Shown: positions 8,820 through 17,855, counted from the first letter of the stretch. The stretch: DNA of 64,000 nt from Bryobacteraceae bacterium (GCA_019752335.1 JAIEMJ010000016.1:57665-121664); one strand, 5' to 3'. Notes: generated from the letters alone by a model not told the origin. Made by a program: numbers and translations.

Positions 8820-9977
8820 CTAACGCAGCCTGCGTCGCAGATACGCCTGGTCGACGGGGTTAGCCGCGAGCGACAAGGCGCGCTCGTAGGCGGCGCGGGC
8901 GTCTTCGGGGCGGCCGAGGCGGCGGAGCAAGTCGGCGCGGGCGGCGTGTAGTAGGTAGTAAGACGAGAGTTGGGTGAGAGACTCCATCAGCGCCAAGCCC
9001 TGTGCGTATCCCTCGCTCATCGCCACGGCTACGGCGTGATTGAGGCGGACGACGGCGGTGTCCTGATAGCGCAGCAACTCGCGGTAAAGAAACTCGATGC
9101 GGGCCCAGTCCGTGGCCTCCGATGAAGGGGACTTGGCGTGTTCCGCGGCAATCGCGGCTTGCAGCTGGTAGTTACCCGGAGTGGGCCGCAAGAGGGCCAA
9201 GCCAGCCAGAATTTGCCCCTGGTGCCACTGGTTACGATCTTGCTCCTCCAAGGTGAGGAAGTGGCCCTCGGCATCGAGCCGCGCGGCCGCGCGGGAGTCC
9301 TGGAGCAGCATCAAGGCTAGCAGCCCGGCGACTTCCGGCTCCTGCGGCATCAGGTCCCGCAGGACGCGCGCGAGACGAAGGGCGTCGGCGGCGAGCCGGC
9401 GGCGTTGCGCCGAGTAGCCTTCGTTGAAGATGAGGTACAGCGTCGCCATGACGGCTTCCAGCCGCTCGGCGAGTTGGTTCGCGGGTGGCACCTGATAGCG
9501 AATGCCGGCCGATTGAATCTTGCGTTTCGCCCGCACCAGGCGCTGCGCGAGCGTCGGCTCCGGCACCAGGAACGCGCGGGCGATTTCGGGGGTCGAGAGT
9601 CCGCCCAGGGTGTGCAGCGTTAGCGCGATTTGCGCCTCCATCGAGAGCGCGGGATGGCAGCAGGTAAAGATGAGCCGGAGCGGGTCGTCATGCATGTCGT
9701 CCTCGCTTTCGTCTGCCTGGGTTACCGTGGGGGCGCGATAGTCGAGCAATAACTCCTGCCGCCGGGCTTGCTGACGGATGCGGTCCAGCAGTTTGCGTTT
9801 GGCGGTGGTGAGAATCCAGGCGGCGGGCACTTCGGGCAGGCCCGTCCGGGGCCAATGTTCCAGGGCCTCCACCAAGGCATCCTGCAGCGCCTCTTCGGCC
9901 GTATCGAAATTTCGCGCCAGGCGGATGAGCGTGGCCAGAATCCGGCCACGCTCCGCCTGAAAAAGCGCTTCAACCAT
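8820..9977 (-). CDS. ECF42-type RNA polymerase sigma factor with C-terminal DUF6596/TPR-like region
   Basis: The protein is 385 residues, twice the usual ECF length. Residues 1-170 are sigma regions 2 and 4 ('[19 protein letters not shown]', '[17 protein letters not shown]', '[28 protein letters not shown]' in pieces). The remainder carries '[11 protein letters not shown]', '[12 protein letters not shown]' and 'LEEQDRNQW', the DUF6596 signature, then helical repeats resembling TPRs ending near '[14 protein letters not shown]'. This is the architecture of ECF group 42, whose members are normally encoded with a DGPF/YCII-domain protein and lack an anti-sigma factor. Here that partner lies directly upstream and overlaps by eight bases. 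The C-terminal extension is thought to control activity in this group. Confidence 0.9.
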   Translation of the reverse strand: MVEALFQAERGRILATLIRLARNFDTAEEALQDALVEALEHWPRTGLPEVPAAWILTTAKRKLLDRIRQQARRQELLLDYRAPTVTQADESEDDMHDDPLRLIFTCCHPALSMEAQIALTLHTLGGLSTPEIARAFLVPEPTLAQRLVRAKRKIQSAGIRYQVPPANQLAERLEAVMATLYLIFNEGYSAQRRRLAADALRLARVLRDLMPQEPEVAGLLALMLLQDSRAAARLDAEGHFLTLEEQDRNQWHQGQILAGLALLRPTPGNYQLQAAIAAEHAKSPSSEATDWARIEFLYRELLRYQDTAVVRLNHAVAVAMSEGYAQGLALMESLTQLSSYYLLHAARADLLRRLGRPEDARAAYERALSLAANPVDQAYLRRRLR

Positions 9978-10347
9978 GCATCATGGCCGAGAGATCGAGG
10001 ATGGGCCGCACCTCGACGCAGACGCCGTTGAAGGTATGCAGCGCGCAGATCTGCTTGGCGCAAGCGAGCGCCTGGTCGAGGTCCGGGCAGTCGACGATGT
10101 AGTAGCCGCCCATCTGCTCCTTGGTTTCGGCGTAAGGGCCGTCGGTGGTCACCGCGTTGGCGCCCACTGGCTGGCGCACGGTGGTGGCGGTGGCCGCGGG
10201 CTTCAGGGGGTCACCGGCGACGTAGAAGCCCTTTTTCTTGATCTCTTCGGTGAAGGCCATATAGCCCCCGAAGAGCTGGCCATTCTGTTCCGGCGTGGCC
10301 AAGGCTCCGGCCTTTTCGTCGTTGTAGATCGCCAACATGTATTTCAT
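9970..10347 (-). CDS. YCII-related (DGPF-domain) protein
   Basis: This 125-residue protein starts 'MKYMLAIY' and has the family core '[20 protein letters not shown]', where 'DGPY' is the DGPF-type motif, and ends '[13 protein letters not shown]'. I start it at 10347, where a ribosome-binding site AAGGAAT stands a few bases upstream; the frame is open to 10410 but without better support. Its 3' end overlaps the ECF42 sigma gene start by eight bases, so the two are translationally coupled. DGPF proteins are the constant genetic partners of ECF42 sigma factors; their biochemical role is not known. Confidence 0.9.
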   Translation of the reverse strand: MKYMLAIYNDEKAGALATPEQNGQLFGGYMAFTEEIKKKGFYVAGDPLKPAATATTVRQPVGANAVTTDGPYAETKEQMGGYYIVDCPDLDQALACAKQICALHTFNGVCVEVRPILDLSAMMHG

Positions 10348-10482
10348 GGTTTGTATTCCTTTCGAAGTGCGGACACCAGAGAGACGGGTGGCCTGGGGCG
10401 AAATCGACATTCTCGCACTTTATTTTTTGTTGTCCGCGGAGAGTTCAGCCAAACGACGAAACGAACCGGGGAGTTGTTGATT

Positions 10483-10860
10483 CTATTGGGGCATCAGCGA
10501 GGCCAACGGGATGTCGCCCCAGTTGGCGTCCTCTGGTGGCTGCCAACGGGAGGCGCGTTGGACGATTTCATTGGTCCAGGCGAGCAGGAGGCAGAGGGCG
10601 CGTTTTTCCACCCCCCAGGTGAGCCGTTCTCTTCCCGCGTGGTTCACAAGGAGGTCCTCCAGGGCCGCCTGGTACTCGGCGATGTGGTGGTCGGAGAGCA
10701 GGCTCAGGTCCAGCTGGGGGACCCGCCGTTTGAGCCAGGCGACGACGTCGCCGGCCTCAATGTGGGCGATGGCCTCGTGCATCGGGAGGTCATCATATTC
10801 GCCGCTGTCGAGGGCGGAGTTCAGTTCCAGAATGATGTAGGTGAAGAAGCAAATTTTCAT
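10483..10860 (-). CDS. Hypothetical protein
   Basis: I see a 125-residue frame beginning 'MKICFFTYIILELNSALDSG'. It contains an acidic helix ('MHEAIAHIEAGDVVAWLKRRVP') and a Trp-rich end ('ERLTWGVEKRALCLLLAWTNEI'). The frame continues upstream to 11622 but that part is low-quality and antisense to the frame-broken gene at 11.2 kb, so I use the ATG at 10860. A weak AAGG lies upstream. I do not recognize the family. It follows the DGPF gene on the same strand after about 135 bases and might be served by its own promoter near the palindrome at 11.08 kb. Confidence 0.55.
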   Translation of the reverse strand: MKICFFTYIILELNSALDSGEYDDLPMHEAIAHIEAGDVVAWLKRRVPQLDLSLLSDHHIAEYQAALEDLLVNHAGRERLTWGVEKRALCLLLAWTNEIVQRASRWQPPEDANWGDIPLASLMPQ

Positions 10861-11076
10861 TGGGTGGGCGCCTTTTCGCGTCCCCAGGGTAGCAGGTGGG
10901 TCGTGGTGAAAATCGCTAAGTGATTGACTTGATTCAGCAACTTTGCTGTGACCGGGGCAGGGCCGGCGGCGGAAACGCGAGAACTCGTTGGAAAACGTCG
11001 CCGCTCCCGAAGGACCCCCTCGCTGCGCTCGGGGCTGGGGCGCTGATGGGCTTTGGGCCGCACAACCGCCGGGAAA

Positions 11077-11093
11077 AAATGCAAGTTGCATTT
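11077..11093. promoter_or_regulatory. 17-base perfect palindrome, operator-like
   Basis: AAATGCAA-G-TTGCATTT is a perfect inverted repeat with a single central base. It lies in the roughly 300-base gap between the hypothetical gene starting at 10860 (minus) and the frame-broken gene starting at 11159 (plus), about 66 bases upstream of the latter. Size and symmetry suit a dimeric helix-turn-helix repressor site for either gene. No matching regulator can be assigned from the sequence. The rest of the gap shows no other clear structure. Confidence 0.45.
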
Positions 11094-11158
11094 CGATGAT
11101 CGATTTTGGGGAGCGTGTTGCTGGAACGGACGTCGCTGATTCGGTGTCAAACTGAGGC

Positions 11159-11652
11159 ATGGGTTGGCGAATAGCCGGAAGAATCTTGGTGCTCGCGGCG
11201 CCAGCGGCGGGTCTGGCCCCCGCGTGCTCTTGCGGAGACGAGGGGTCAGCCCCGGCTTGCGAACGAATCGGCCGGACGGAGATCGTGTTTTGGGGACGGT
11301 GTTGGCCGCCGAGCCCGATCCCCAGATGACGACCACGCGAGCGCGCGTGTATCGCTTCGGGGTGGAGACAGCATACAAAGGGCTGGCCGCTGATGCAAAA
11401 CAGGTGATCGTTAATCCGGATAACTTCACATCCTGCACCACGCAGTATCTGCCAGGAAAACGGTATTTGATTTTCGGGGAGCGGCTCCCTGGTAGCGCGC
11501 AGATTCGCTCGGGCGGCTGCAATGGCTCCCGCCTGACCGAATATGCCGCGGAAGATCTGCGATTCCTGGAGGAGTACCGGCTGGGCAAGGCAACGAACTC
11601 GGTGTATGGCCGCGTGCTGCAATGGGTGACGACAGATGGCCGTCCGGACTAA
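11159..11652 (+). pseudogene. Secreted Cys-rich protein gene broken by a one-base frameshift
   Basis: The ATG at 11159 opens a frame encoding a signal-like 'IAGRILVLAAPAAGLAPAC' followed by 'CSCGDEGSAPACERIG', but it runs out of frame shortly after 'EIVFWG'. The next frame continues with 'TVLAAEPDP', then 'NFTSCTTQYLPGKRYLIFG' and 'FLEEYRLGKATNSVYGRVLQW'. Adding one G to the GGGG at 11292-11295 joins them as 'VFWGTVLA'. The layout, CSC near the mature N-terminus, 'PGKRYLIFG' and then a domain boundary, matches the gene near 42 kb, where a carboxypeptidase-regulatory-like region follows. Here the frame ends at that boundary, so the product would lack the C-terminal domain. It could be a decayed gene or a homopolymer error in an otherwise short gene. 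Confidence 0.65.
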
Positions 11653-11713
11653 TCAGCAATCTACATGGTGAACTCCTTTCGTTCACTAGACCTGCCAGGC
11701 TGATCCTGGCGCA

Positions 11714-11918
11714 CCGACCGTTTGGGAGGGGATTGCTCCGTCAGCCTCGAACCTTGGCCGATCTGCCAGCAGGTTCACGAGAATGCCGATTTTGCTGGGT
11801 TTTTCGAGAAAAACGATCAACCGCCCGCGGTGCGCGCAGAGCAATCCCCTCCCTAACGGTCGGGGTTCGTTAAGGGCCGGAAACCGCATCGGGGCCCATT
11901 TTTTCTGAGCTTCTGAGC
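11714..11918. repeat. Interspersed inverted-repeat element, copy A
   Basis: Left arm 11714-11738 and right arm 11839-11865 are inverted copies (about 25 bases, one mismatch: TTTGGG against TTAGGG) around a spacer of about 100 bases. The right arm is followed, after 24 bases, by TTTTTTCTGAGCTTCTGAGC at 11899-11918. The same arm, the same 24-base spacing and the same downstream motif occur in copy B at 13.1-13.3 kb. The 544-base gap 11653-12196 holds no gene that I can support; besides this element, bases 11919-12196 show nothing recognizable. Confidence 0.75.
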
Positions 11919-12196
11919 TGAGCTGAGGCTGAGCGATGGGGCACGCATGCAGAGCTTGTCGAGTGGCCCGACTTGGCCGTCGACACAACACGCAAGGTGG
12001 TCACTGAGCGCCAAGCGCGAACGGTCTGGACTCTTTCAAGCACGCCCTTCAAGGGGCCGCACTTCGCCACCTTGCCCATCAAGTTACCTGAGCGCTGCCT
12101 ATTACTGGCGATGAAGCCGGGTGATGTCGCCCCACGGTACGCCACCGCTGAATCGGCATGGACACCCGCTACGGGGGCCGTGTTAGCCTTTCTTTG

Positions 12197-13048
12197 ATGA
12201 AGTATTTGGTTTACAGCTACAACGGAGGCGCGCCCGAGGCGGGCGTGCTCGTGAAAGATCGCGTGATTTCGATTTCTGGCTGCGGCTTTGGGTCGCTCTT
12301 GCCGGTGATCGCGGGGGGCGCCGCCGCGCGCGCCACGATTGAAGCGCATTTGGCGAAGGGGCATCCCGGGGTGCCGCTGGCCGACGTGAAGTTGCACGCG
12401 CCGATCCCGAATCCGCCGAAGCTCTTTATGATCGGCTTGAATTACCGGGATCATGCCATCGAATCCGGCATGGCCATTCCCACCACGCCCACCGTGTTCA
12501 GCAAGTTCAACAACTCCATCATCGGCCCCGGCGACACCGTCGTGCTCCCCAAGGCGAGCGCGCAGCCGGACTACGAAGCCGAGTTCGCCTTTGTGATCGG
12601 CAAGACAGCCAAGCACGTCAAAGCCGCGGACTGGAAGGAGTACGTCTTCGGGTACACCGTCATCAACGACGTCTCCGCGCGCGACCTGCAACTGGCGTCG
12701 CCGCAGTGGCTGATGGGCAAGAGCTGCGATACGTTTTGCCCGATGGGTCCCACGCTGGTGACGGCCGAGGAGATCGCCGATCCGCACAACCTGCAGATCA
12801 AGCTGACGCTGAATGGCGAAGTGCTCCAGAACTCCAACACCAAGGAATTGATCTTCAACATCCCGGCCTTGATCGAACACATCACGCAGGTGATTACGCT
12901 GGAGCCCGGCGACGTGATCTCCACCGGCACGCCGCCCGGCGTCGGCTTCGCGCGCAAGCCTCCGGTGTATCTGCGCGACGGCGACGACTGCGTCGTTTAC
13001 GTCGAGGGCTTGGGCGAACTGCGCAACCCGGTGGCGGTAGAAGCCTAG
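12197..13048 (+). CDS. Fumarylacetoacetate hydrolase (FAH) family protein
   Basis: This 283-residue protein has the FAH fold signatures: 'LFMIGLNYRDHAIESG' near residue 75, the metal ligands in 'YEAEFAFVIG' near residue 122 and 'VINDVSARDLQ' near residue 155, and the C-terminal 'PGDVISTGTPPGVGFARKPP'. FAH-family enzymes hydrolyse or decarboxylate C-C bonds in 2,4-diketo or acylpyruvate substrates, using a divalent metal; in context this could be acylpyruvase-like or oxaloacetate-decarboxylase-like. I start at the ATG at 12197 ('MKYLVYSYNG'); the frame is open to 12158. It stands alone, bracketed on both sides by copies of the same repeat element. Confidence 0.88.
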   Translation: MKYLVYSYNGGAPEAGVLVKDRVISISGCGFGSLLPVIAGGAAARATIEAHLAKGHPGVPLADVKLHAPIPNPPKLFMIGLNYRDHAIESGMAIPTTPTVFSKFNNSIIGPGDTVVLPKASAQPDYEAEFAFVIGKTAKHVKAADWKEYVFGYTVINDVSARDLQLASPQWLMGKSCDTFCPMGPTLVTAEEIADPHNLQIKLTLNGEVLQNSNTKELIFNIPALIEHITQVITLEPGDVISTGTPPGVGFARKPPVYLRDGDDCVVYVEGLGELRNPVAVEA

Positions 13049-13056
13049 TACGGCAG

Positions 13057-13339
13057 CATTCCCCGACCGTAAGGTAAGTGTAAGAAGCTCAGAAAAACTG
13101 CGCCGGCATCGCCAAACAGTCCACCGCGTGAGAAGCTCAGAAAAAATCGGCAGACGTGCCCACAACGAACCCCGACCGTAAGGGAGGGGATGTTTGGCCT
13201 GCGGGCATATTCCTGCATGTATTTGATTTTATGTGACTTGCTGGCCGATGAGGCTCGCGAGGCCATCCCCTCCCTTACGGTCGGGGTTCGTTAGAAGGTC
13301 CAAGACCGCAGGCAACACATTTTTTCTGAGCTTCTGAGC
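13057..13339. repeat. Interspersed inverted-repeat element, copy B, with an extra half copy
   Basis: The inner arms at 13164-13192 and 13264-13292 are perfect 29-base inverted repeats around a 71-base spacer. An outer perfect 16-base pair, AGAAGCTCAGAAAAAA at 13131-13146 and its complement at 13320-13335, encloses them. A partial extra unit at 13057-13097 repeats CCCCGACCGTAAGG and GAAGCTCAGAAAAA. The right side matches copy A at 11.7-11.9 kb, including a 24-base distance between arm and TTTTTTCTGAGC motif. No transposase is present; it looks like a non-autonomous palindromic element of MITE or REP type. The gap 13049-13458 contains no gene. Confidence 0.8.
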
Positions 13340-13401
13340 GGTGGGTTACATCGTCTGAGCGGCGAGAAGCCCAGCAAAACAGGCTTATTCCTCGCACTGT
13401 A

Positions 13402-13423
13402 ACCCATCGCTCACGCGATGGGT
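13402..13423. terminator. Hairpin between convergent transcripts
   Basis: ACCCATCGC-TCAC-GCGATGGGT forms a perfect nine-base stem with a four-base loop. It lies 36 bases past the stop of the minus-strand amidase gene and downstream of the FAH gene, so it could end transcription from either side. No long T run follows on either strand, so intrinsic termination is uncertain. Confidence 0.4.
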
Positions 13424-13458
13424 GGTCAAGGCTAAGGGAGGGATGCTGTCCAGTGCAG

Positions 13459-14955
13459 CTATCGCACTCGCACCGGAAACGCCGCGCTCGGCACCCCCGA
13501 AACGCTGAGCACCAGCGGCTGATCGCCGCTGGCGAGCCCCGCCGGTACCGTCAGGTTCGCTTGCCAGATGCCCAGGAATCCCGGTGCGGCGCCGAGAAAC
13601 AAGGGCTCCGCGCGAACGCCGCCCACGGTGACCGACCACGGCAAGCCCGTCCGGCCCCCTGCCAAATACAGCGTTAGCGGACGCCCGGCCGTCACCGGCG
13701 CGGACGGGCTATTCAGCGTTTGCTCGTCGTGATTCAGCGCCAGGTAAATGGCCGGCGCGGCTTCGGTGACCCAGATGAGCCGGTCCACGCGCAAGTCATT
13801 GCCGGAGAAGAGTTGCAAGCGGCTGGTGCCGGGCTCGGTGTTTAAGGGAACCAGGAAATTGAGTTGGCTGGCGTCGCCGCCGATTACCGTCGCCGCGCGG
13901 CCATTTACGGTAGCGCGCAAGCCATTGAGATTGGCGCCGAAGGCCGCCGCGATCGAACCGGCTGCCACGGGCCGGGCGTCGTAATTGGCTGAATTCACCA
14001 CGCCGTAGCGCGACACGCAGGGCGTCGTCGCCGCGGCGCAAGTGTTCTCGCGTTGCCGCGCGGCGACGCAACCCGGCACCCGCCGGCAGACCTCCTCACG
14101 CAAGGCGGGCAGCACCGGATAAAGCGCCAGGCCCGGACACTCGGTGCGGCCACTGGCGCGCGGCGAGAGCCCGGCGTCGCGATGGCCGCTGATGACGTTC
14201 AGTTCCAGGGCGCTCGCTGCGTGCAGAGTCTCAGCGTAGGGGTCAAGCTGATAGCGCTGCGCTTGCCACGTGAGTAAGTCGAGCAAAGTGGCAAGAGCGG
14301 CGTCGCTGGGCGGGCGGTCCGTGTAAGTGCCGATCATCGAGATGCCCGCAGTGCCCGTGTTGACGGCGGAGAAATGCGCGCCGAGAATGCCATCGCCGCG
14401 GCCCTCGTAGGCGACGCCGTTGGGATCGACCAGGAAGTTGTAGCCGATGTCCGCCCAGCCATTGCCTCGCACGTGCAGTTCCCAGATGGCGCGCATCACG
14501 GCGGCCCAGTCCGCGGCCGCGTTGTTGCCGGCGGTGTGATGGACGATCAGGTGCGTAGGACGCGTGAACGACGGGTCACTATTCTTGGGGCAGACGAAGG
14601 GCGCGGGGCACCAGTCGGCGCGGCCTTGGATGGCGGGGTCCGCGGCGCGTTTGGCATCGCGTGTCGGCGTAATGCCTGGGTCAATTAGTAGGAGCCGTGC
14701 GTCGCCCGCGCCTTCCACTTCCACCACGCGCGCCGGCTCGTCGAGCCAGATCAGTGTGCCTTCTTCGGGGTCCGTCCCGTAGGTGCGCCATGCGGACCAA
14801 GTGCGGCCGTCGCTGAAGCGAACCTGCACTTCCCGCGCCTCGCCACCAGCCGCAATGCCGACCGCTCGTGCGACGCCGGTCGCCGTCAATCGCCGCGTCT
14901 CCGCCGGCAAGCTCAGCGCCAGTAAAAGACAGACGAAGCCGCCACGAATCCACAT
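13459..14955 (-). CDS. Exported N-acetylmuramoyl-L-alanine amidase with Solibacter-type C-terminal domain
   Basis: A signal peptide ('GGFVCLLLALSLPAETRRL') starts this 498-residue protein. Residues about 110-290 form an Amidase_2/PGRP domain: 'THLIVHHTAGNNAAADW' holds the first zinc histidine, 'GWADIGYNFLVDPNGVAYEGR' the Tyr and fold core, and 'NVISGHRDAG...TECPG' the second histidine and the Cys ligand. It would cleave the amide between MurNAc and L-Ala in peptidoglycan. Residues about 310-498 ('YGVVNSANYDARPVAAGSI', 'LNFLVPLNTEPG', 'AAPAIYLALN', ending 'SAAFPVRVR') match the TIGR03437-like C-terminal domain that is expanded in Solibacter relatives, which is a strong lineage marker. It acts outside the cytoplasm. 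Confidence 0.88.
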   Translation of the reverse strand: MWIRGGFVCLLLALSLPAETRRLTATGVARAVGIAAGGEAREVQVRFSDGRTWSAWRTYGTDPEEGTLIWLDEPARVVEVEGAGDARLLLIDPGITPTRDAKRAADPAIQGRADWCPAPFVCPKNSDPSFTRPTHLIVHHTAGNNAAADWAAVMRAIWELHVRGNGWADIGYNFLVDPNGVAYEGRGDGILGAHFSAVNTGTAGISMIGTYTDRPPSDAALATLLDLLTWQAQRYQLDPYAETLHAASALELNVISGHRDAGLSPRASGRTECPGLALYPVLPALREEVCRRVPGCVAARQRENTCAAATTPCVSRYGVVNSANYDARPVAAGSIAAAFGANLNGLRATVNGRAATVIGGDASQLNFLVPLNTEPGTSRLQLFSGNDLRVDRLIWVTEAAPAIYLALNHDEQTLNSPSAPVTAGRPLTLYLAGGRTGLPWSVTVGGVRAEPLFLGAAPGFLGIWQANLTVPAGLASGDQPLVLSVSGVPSAAFPVRVR

Positions 14956-14965
14956 AGCTTCTAAG

Positions 14966-17530
14966 CTAACCCAGATCGCTCTGCAACGCCTCGCGAGGAT
15001 CCTGCCGGACGGCCATCCAAGCTGGCGCCAACGCCGCTCCCGCGGTGACGGCCAACACCAGTAGGCCGACGCTGCCCAGCGTGATGGGGTTGGACGGCGA
15101 CACCTGATACAGCATTTCCGCCAACGCCCGAGCCAAGACGAAGGCCAGCAACATGCCGGCCACTTCGCCGAGCACGGCCCAACGCAAGGCCCGCCCCACG
15201 CACTCCGCCACCAGGCGGCGTTGCCCCGCGCCCAGCGCGGACTTCACCGCGATCTCCTTCGCCCGCACGGTGACGCTTTCGCTGATCACGCTGTGCATGC
15301 CCGCCGCCGCCAGCAGCACCGCGCCCGCCGCGAAGAGCAGCATCAGCGACAGGCTGAACCGGCTTCGGGCCGTCTGGCGTTGCCGCAGTTCCCGCAACGT
15401 GGCGGGGCTGGCAATGGCTTGGCTCGAGTCGATCTCTTTCAGCACCCGGCGTGCGACGGAGAGCAACCCGTCTACCGGGGCGCTGCCTCTCAGCACGACA
15501 TAGTTCGTCGGCGCGCCGGCTTGCCGGTACGGCACGTAGACGTCGTCCATGGCTTCCACCACGCGCCGGTAGCGGGCATCGGCGACGACGCCAACTACCG
15601 TGCGCCAAGCGCCGAAAGTCCGCATGCGTTGGCCCAGCGGCGAGTGGCCGCTGGCGCGCATCCGCCGCGCCAAGGACTGGCTGATGATCACCCGCTTCTC
15701 CGTCTGCTCATCGTCCCGTTCATCGAAGTCACGCCCTTCGAGCAACGGTGTCCCCACCGTTTCGAAGTAGCCCGGCGTTACCACTTCGAAATTCGCTTTG
15801 GTGAGTAAGTTGGGATCGCGTTGACCGGCTTCGAATTCAAACTGATACTCCGTGTCCCAACCAATGGGACCTTCCATCGGCCGCAGCAGCACCGCGGCGG
15901 CATGCGTCACTTCGGGCGCCGCACGCAAGCGTCGCAGCAGTTCGTTATAGAAGGCGCGCCGGGTGGCCAAGTCCGCTTGGGGCCTTCTAAAGGCCAGATT
16001 CAGGGTGAGCACTTCCTCATGCTGGAAGCCGATGTTCTCCTGGCGCATGGCCTGATCACTGAGATACAAGAACAGTCCCACGGCGAGGATCGCCACGGAG
16101 AGGCCCGCCTGGGCGAAGACAAAGGCGTCCTGCAAGCGCCGGCCCGCGCGGGAGCCGGAGCCACGCGCTTGCCTCAGCACTTTGTCGATCCGTTCCGTCC
16201 ACAGTACCAGCACGGGGCCTACCAGGCAGCCGAGCGTCGCGAAGCCGGCCAAGGCGACGGCGAGCGCGAACGCCCTCAGGTCCAAGTGCGCCGATTCCAG
16301 GCGCGGAATGTCCGGCGGCGCCCAATGCACCAGCGCCCGGATGGCCGCGTAGGCCAAAACGGCGCCCGCCACGCTGGCCAAGCCAGCAGCCAAGCCCGCC
16401 TCCGCGGCGAACTGCGCCAGCACCTGTCCACGCGAAGCGCCGAGCGCCACCCGCGTCGCCACTTCGCGCCGCCGGGTGAGCGTGCGCGACAGAAACAGAT
16501 TGCCCGCGCTTACCGCGGCCGAGAGCAACAGCAATCCGGAAGCGAAGAGGGAGACGAGTAACTGTAGCTTCGAAGAGCCGGTAAGAAAATCGGCCAGCGG
16601 CGTAACGACGCCCCGCTGCGTGGCGGAGTACTCATTCAGATGGTCGGCGATTTGGGCCCGGAAGGTGGTATCCACGGCGGCCCGCAAGGCGTTGGGCGAC
16701 TGGCCGGGGCGCACGCGGGCCACGGCTTGCAGATAGGTGAGCCCTCGGTTGGGGTCCGGGTTGATCGGCACCCAGAGGCCGGCGCCGCGCGGGAAGTCGA
16801 CCGCGGCGGCCATCACGCCAATCACCGTGTGGGCCACGCCATTCAGATTGACGGCCTCGCCGATCACCGAGGGCCGGGCGCTGAAGTGCGCTCGCCAAAC
16901 CCGATCCGACAGGATGACCACGCGCCGGTCATCGGCGGCGAAGTCGCGGCCGAGCGCAGGCTTCACACCGAGGACGCGGAAGAGATCCGGCGTCGTCGGG
17001 CAGCCCTCAATCTGCACCGGCTCCTGTCCGCTCCGTTGCAGCACGCGGCCGTTGCCGTAGAGCGCCGCCGGAATCAGGGCGACCTTCTCGATGGCCGGAT
17101 TCGCCTGCAAATCGGCCAATTCCGGATACGCCAACTCGCCCACCACATTCTGCTTGAGCTGCGTGTCGATCTTCCAAATCAGGTGTACGTTCTCCTGGCC
17201 GGGAAACGGCAGCGGACTCAGCACCACCGCCTGCACCAGCGAGAACATCGCCACGCTCAAGCCGATGCCCACCGCCAGAATCGCCGTCGCCAGCCCATAG
17301 GCGCCCGCATGGTGCCGGTAGGATCTCCAAGCAAAGCGCGCGTGGCGCACCACGGTCTCCAGACGATGAAACCAGCCGAGGTCGCGCACCTCCTCCTCGA
17401 TGCCCAGCCGGTTGCCCAGCCGCCGCTGCGCGTAGCGCAACGCCTCCGCTTCGCTGTCGCCCGCCGCCAGGCGCTCCTGCTTCAATTGCTCGAAATGGAA
17501 AGCCAACTCGTCGTCAATGGGATCGCGCAT
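14966..17530 (-). CDS. ADOP-type ABC transporter permease (FtsX/MacB-like)
   Basis: This 854-residue protein has an N-terminal cytoplasmic helical segment ('MRDPIDDELAFHFEQL', 'GNRLGIEEEVRDLGW'), then a membrane segment near residue 85 ('GLATAILAVGIGLSVAMFSL'), a large periplasmic MacB-like domain, and two FtsX blocks, the first near residues 330-440 and the second near 735-840 ('VSPSNPITLGSVGLLVLAV'). It fits the acidobacterial duplicated orphan permease family (TIGR03434), which is usually paired with a PadR regulator rather than a dedicated ATPase. The padR gene lies one base upstream. No ATP-binding subunit is adjacent, so it either borrows one or has a non-transport role. Confidence 0.92.
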   Translation of the reverse strand: MRDPIDDELAFHFEQLKQERLAAGDSEAEALRYAQRRLGNRLGIEEEVRDLGWFHRLETVVRHARFAWRSYRHHAGAYGLATAILAVGIGLSVAMFSLVQAVVLSPLPFPGQENVHLIWKIDTQLKQNVVGELAYPELADLQANPAIEKVALIPAALYGNGRVLQRSGQEPVQIEGCPTTPDLFRVLGVKPALGRDFAADDRRVVILSDRVWRAHFSARPSVIGEAVNLNGVAHTVIGVMAAAVDFPRGAGLWVPINPDPNRGLTYLQAVARVRPGQSPNALRAAVDTTFRAQIADHLNEYSATQRGVVTPLADFLTGSSKLQLLVSLFASGLLLLSAAVSAGNLFLSRTLTRRREVATRVALGASRGQVLAQFAAEAGLAAGLASVAGAVLAYAAIRALVHWAPPDIPRLESAHLDLRAFALAVALAGFATLGCLVGPVLVLWTERIDKVLRQARGSGSRAGRRLQDAFVFAQAGLSVAILAVGLFLYLSDQAMRQENIGFQHEEVLTLNLAFRRPQADLATRRAFYNELLRRLRAAPEVTHAAAVLLRPMEGPIGWDTEYQFEFEAGQRDPNLLTKANFEVVTPGYFETVGTPLLEGRDFDERDDEQTEKRVIISQSLARRMRASGHSPLGQRMRTFGAWRTVVGVVADARYRRVVEAMDDVYVPYRQAGAPTNYVVLRGSAPVDGLLSVARRVLKEIDSSQAIASPATLRELRQRQTARSRFSLSLMLLFAAGAVLLAAAGMHSVISESVTVRAKEIAVKSALGAGQRRLVAECVGRALRWAVLGEVAGMLLAFVLARALAEMLYQVSPSNPITLGSVGLLVLAVTAGAALAPAWMAVRQDPREALQSDLG

Positions 17531-17531
17531 C

Positions 17532-17855
17532 TTAGGCGGGCCTCATCACCCGGCTGACGGCCAGCACCGCCGCGTCCCAACGGGAACGCTCAATGCCTAC
17601 CTGCTTGCGCCCGGCGGGCGTCAGCGCATAATAACGCGCCTTCCGGTTGCCGGCGGAGACAGCCCAGTCCGCGGTCACCCAGCCGCTGGCCTCCAGTCGG
17701 CGGAGGGCCGGATACAAGGACCCATGGTCCACCTGTAGCTCCTCGGCGGAGAGCTCTTCAATGCGCTTGGCGATCTCATAGCCGTTCGCTTTGCGGCGGG
17801 AGAGCACCTGCAGGATCATCATGTTCAGGGTGCCGGGCAGTAAATCAACGGGCAT
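17532..17855 (-). CDS. PadR-family transcriptional regulator
   Basis: This 107-residue protein starts 'MPVDLLPGTLNMMILQVLSRR' (I chose the ATG at 17855 over one at 17870), has the PadR winged helix with 'GYEIAKRIEELS' and 'HGSLYPALRRLEASGWV', and the wing 'NRKARYYALTPAGRKQ'. PadR proteins repress neighbouring genes until a ligand binds. It is separated from the ADOP permease start by one base, so it almost certainly controls that operon. A cluster of GTAG/CTAC palindromes 9 to 35 bases upstream of its start is the obvious binding region. Confidence 0.92.
   Translation of the reverse strand: MPVDLLPGTLNMMILQVLSRRKANGYEIAKRIEELSAEELQVDHGSLYPALRRLEASGWVTADWAVSAGNRKARYYALTPAGRKQVGIERSRWDAAVLAVSRVMRPA

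Noticed and set aside
10861..11622. Upstream extension of the minus-strand hypothetical gene to 379 residues
   Set aside because: The extra part is Ser/Arg/Pro-rich with no structure and lies antisense to the frame-broken secreted-protein gene.
11159..11652. Programmed ribosomal frameshifting at GGGG
   Set aside because: No slippery heptamer with downstream pseudoknot was evident, and the same one-G pattern recurs in unrelated genes.
13131..13339. CRISPR array
   Set aside because: The repeats are inverted and only two or three units exist, without regular spacers or cas genes.
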